A stretch of 64,000 bases of DNA from Hyphomicrobium sp. (lineage in GTDB: Bacteria > Pseudomonadota > Alphaproteobacteria > Rhizobiales > Hyphomicrobiaceae). The DNA is taken from NCBI GenBank assembly GCA_022844105.1, contig JALHMJ010000002.1:295836-359835 (forward strand). The letters run 5' to 3'. Positions 62,849-64,000 of this stretch are shown here, piece after piece. Numbering within the stretch: the first letter of the stretch is position 1; each line of letters begins with the position of its first letter. A program made the translations under genes and the position numbers. Under the pieces are notes generated by a model. The model saw only the letters and a program-made list of their open reading frames with translations. It was not told where the DNA came from and did no database searches.

Positions 62849-64000
62849 ATGAACTGGTCGATCGATTTTGCTCCTCTCATTCCCGAGCCCTGGCTGTGGG
62901 CAGCAGCCGTTGTCGCGGCGTTGCTCTGCGCATTGCTGATCGCACGTCGCAGCCGCGGGGCGCTCTTTCGCGCGCTGGCGCTGGCGGCGGTCATCGCGGC
63001 CCTGGCCAATCCCACGTTGCGCCAGGAAGACCGTGAGCGTCTTGCCAACATTGCCCTCGTCGTGACCGACGAAAGCACCAGCCAATCGATCGACAAGCGT
63101 CCCGAACAGACGGCCGCTATCCGCGCCGAATTGGAAAAGAAGCTCGGCGCCATTCCCGATCTTGAAGTCAAATACGTCACCGGCGCGCGCCCGAGCGATA
63201 CGGGAAGCCGCGGCACGAACCTTTTTGCCGACCTCAACGTCGCTCTCGGAGACATCCCACCCGACCGCATCGCAGGTGTCATTCTCGTCACCGACGGCCA
63301 GGTCCACGATGTGCCGAAAAAGACGCAAGCACTTGGGTTCGATGCGCCCGTGCACACGCTGCTCACAGGGCGACCCGACGAATTCGACCGCCGCATCGAA
63401 ATCGTCAAGGCACCCCGCTACGGTCTTGTCGGCCAGACGCGCGACATCGAACTGCGCGCGATCGAGACGGGCCGCCAGTCCAAGCCCGGCGATCTGGTCG
63501 TCTTGAAGGTTCGCCGCGACGGAAAGCCAGACGAGATCCGCTCAGTTGAGGTCGGTCGCTCGGTGACGATTGCAATGGATTTCCCGCACGCAGGCACCAA
63601 CATCCTCGAAGCCGAAATCGAAACGGCTCCAGGCGAACTGACACCGGTCAACAACAAGGCTGTGATTGCCGCCGAGGGTGTACGCGAGAACCTGCGCGTG
63701 CTTCTGGTATCCGGCGAACCACATGCAGGCGAGCGCACGTGGCGCAATCTTCTCAAGTCCGACGCCTCCGTCGATCTGGTCCACTTCACCATTCTGCGTC
63801 CGCCTGAAAAACAGGACGGCACGCCGATCAATCAGCTGTCGCTGATCGCATTCCCCACGCGCGAACTTTTTTCGGACAAGATCAAGGATTTCGACTTGAT
63901 CATTTTCGACCGCTACGAGCATCGCGGCATTTTGCAGATGAGCTACTACGACAATATCGCCCGCTACGTTGAGAACTCAGGCGGCGCGCTGCTGATCGCG
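62849..64000 (+). CDS. Membrane vWA-like protein, partial at window end
   Basis: The first 384 codons are present with no stop in the window. Two N-terminal helices (PEPWLWAAAVVAALLCALLIA and ALFRALALAAVIAALANPTLR) precede a vWA-like domain with an intact MIDAS DESTS (VVTDESTSQSIDK) and GVILVTDGQVHDV. It starts 10 bases after the previous stop, so it is the fourth gene in the MoxR operon. Similar proteins in this operon have a C-terminal glutamine-amidotransferase-like domain of several hundred residues, which would lie beyond the window. Confidence 0.85.
   Translation, partial: MNWSIDFAPLIPEPWLWAAAVVAALLCALLIARRSRGALFRALALAAVIAALANPTLRQEDRERLANIALVVTDESTSQSIDKRPEQTAAIRAELEKKLGAIPDLEVKYVTGARPSDTGSRGTNLFADLNVALGDIPPDRIAGVILVTDGQVHDVPKKTQALGFDAPVHTLLTGRPDEFDRRIEIVKAPRYGLVGQTRDIELRAIETGRQSKPGDLVVLKVRRDGKPDEIRSVEVGRSVTIAMDFPHAGTNILEAEIETAPGELTPVNNKAVIAAEGVRENLRVLLVSGEPHAGERTWRNLLKSDASVDLVHFTILRPPEKQDGTPINQLSLIAFPTRELFSDKIKDFDLIIFDRYEHRGILQMSYYDNIARYVENSGGALLIA

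Noticed and set aside
1-64000. tRNA, rRNA, CRISPR array, transposase or prophage
   Set aside because: None was recognised by eye: no cloverleaf ends with GTTCGA-type loops in the gaps, no evenly spaced direct repeats, and no DDE, integrase or phage structural motifs among the proteins.

Overview
The window is a high-GC (about 60%) chromosomal segment of an alphaproteobacterium, most likely order Hyphomicrobiales and perhaps Hyphomicrobiaceae; the genus cannot be fixed from the sequence. Pointers are an EcfG-type stress promoter, the DUF2093 and DUF4170 families, a short aa3-oxidase subunit IV, the three-gene proton-translocating transhydrogenase, the lipid A order kdtA-lpxK-DUF2093-xseA, and both genes of the carboxynorspermidine route to polyamines. 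No rRNA, tRNA, CRISPR array, transposase or prophage was found. The content is mostly housekeeping, broken by repeat-rich gaps and one accessory stretch.

Layout. 1-5.1 kb: start of a membrane signalling protein, stress genes (DUF2383, YciF-like, DJ-1/PfpI), DUF1254, fasciclin and pyrE. 5.1-11.4 kb: a hairpin array, a redoxin with a His-rich tail, hairpin repeats, a HAD hydrolase, an accessory block of unrecognised genes (7.6-9.9 kb), palindromic repeat pairs and a CsbD-like stress gene. 11.6-18.9 kb: a truncated MFS gene, small envelope proteins, nspC, and an ArsR/haloacetate dehalogenase pair. 19.1-26.7 kb: a damage-response ligase/exonuclease pair, two small YdcH-like proteins, a Spy-like protein, an acyl-CoA synthetase and a phosphatase. 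27-32 kb: lipid A genes, including a DUF374-KdtA fusion, and xseA. 32.1-39.1 kb: cytochrome c, a MacAB-like exporter, purD, a copper-storage protein and thiE-thiG. 39.2-45.8 kb: an ion antiporter, a diheme cytochrome, carboxynorspermidine dehydrogenase, purEK and rpsU. 45.9-54.9 kb: a hydrolase, an M48-like protease, pnt, cox subunit IV, paired secreted proteins and an ABC1 kinase. 55-64 kb: kup, DUF1285, and a MoxR-DUF58-DUF4159-vWA cluster that runs off the end.

How genes work together. nspC and the dehydrogenase 24 kb away form one polyamine route. The fused DUF374-KdtA protein and LpxK serve the lipid A/Kdo core. purD, purE and purK serve purine synthesis and thiE/thiG thiamine synthesis. 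The pnt genes use the proton gradient to make NADPH. The HlyD-permease-ATPase trio is a tripartite efflux-type exporter. Points most worth a second look: the DUF374-KdtA fusion, a perfect hairpin holding the kup start codon, a GGGGTCAGACCCC repeat family that has reached the end of purK, the tandem secreted Cys-containing paralogs, and the C-terminally truncated MFS gene beside an AT-rich junction.
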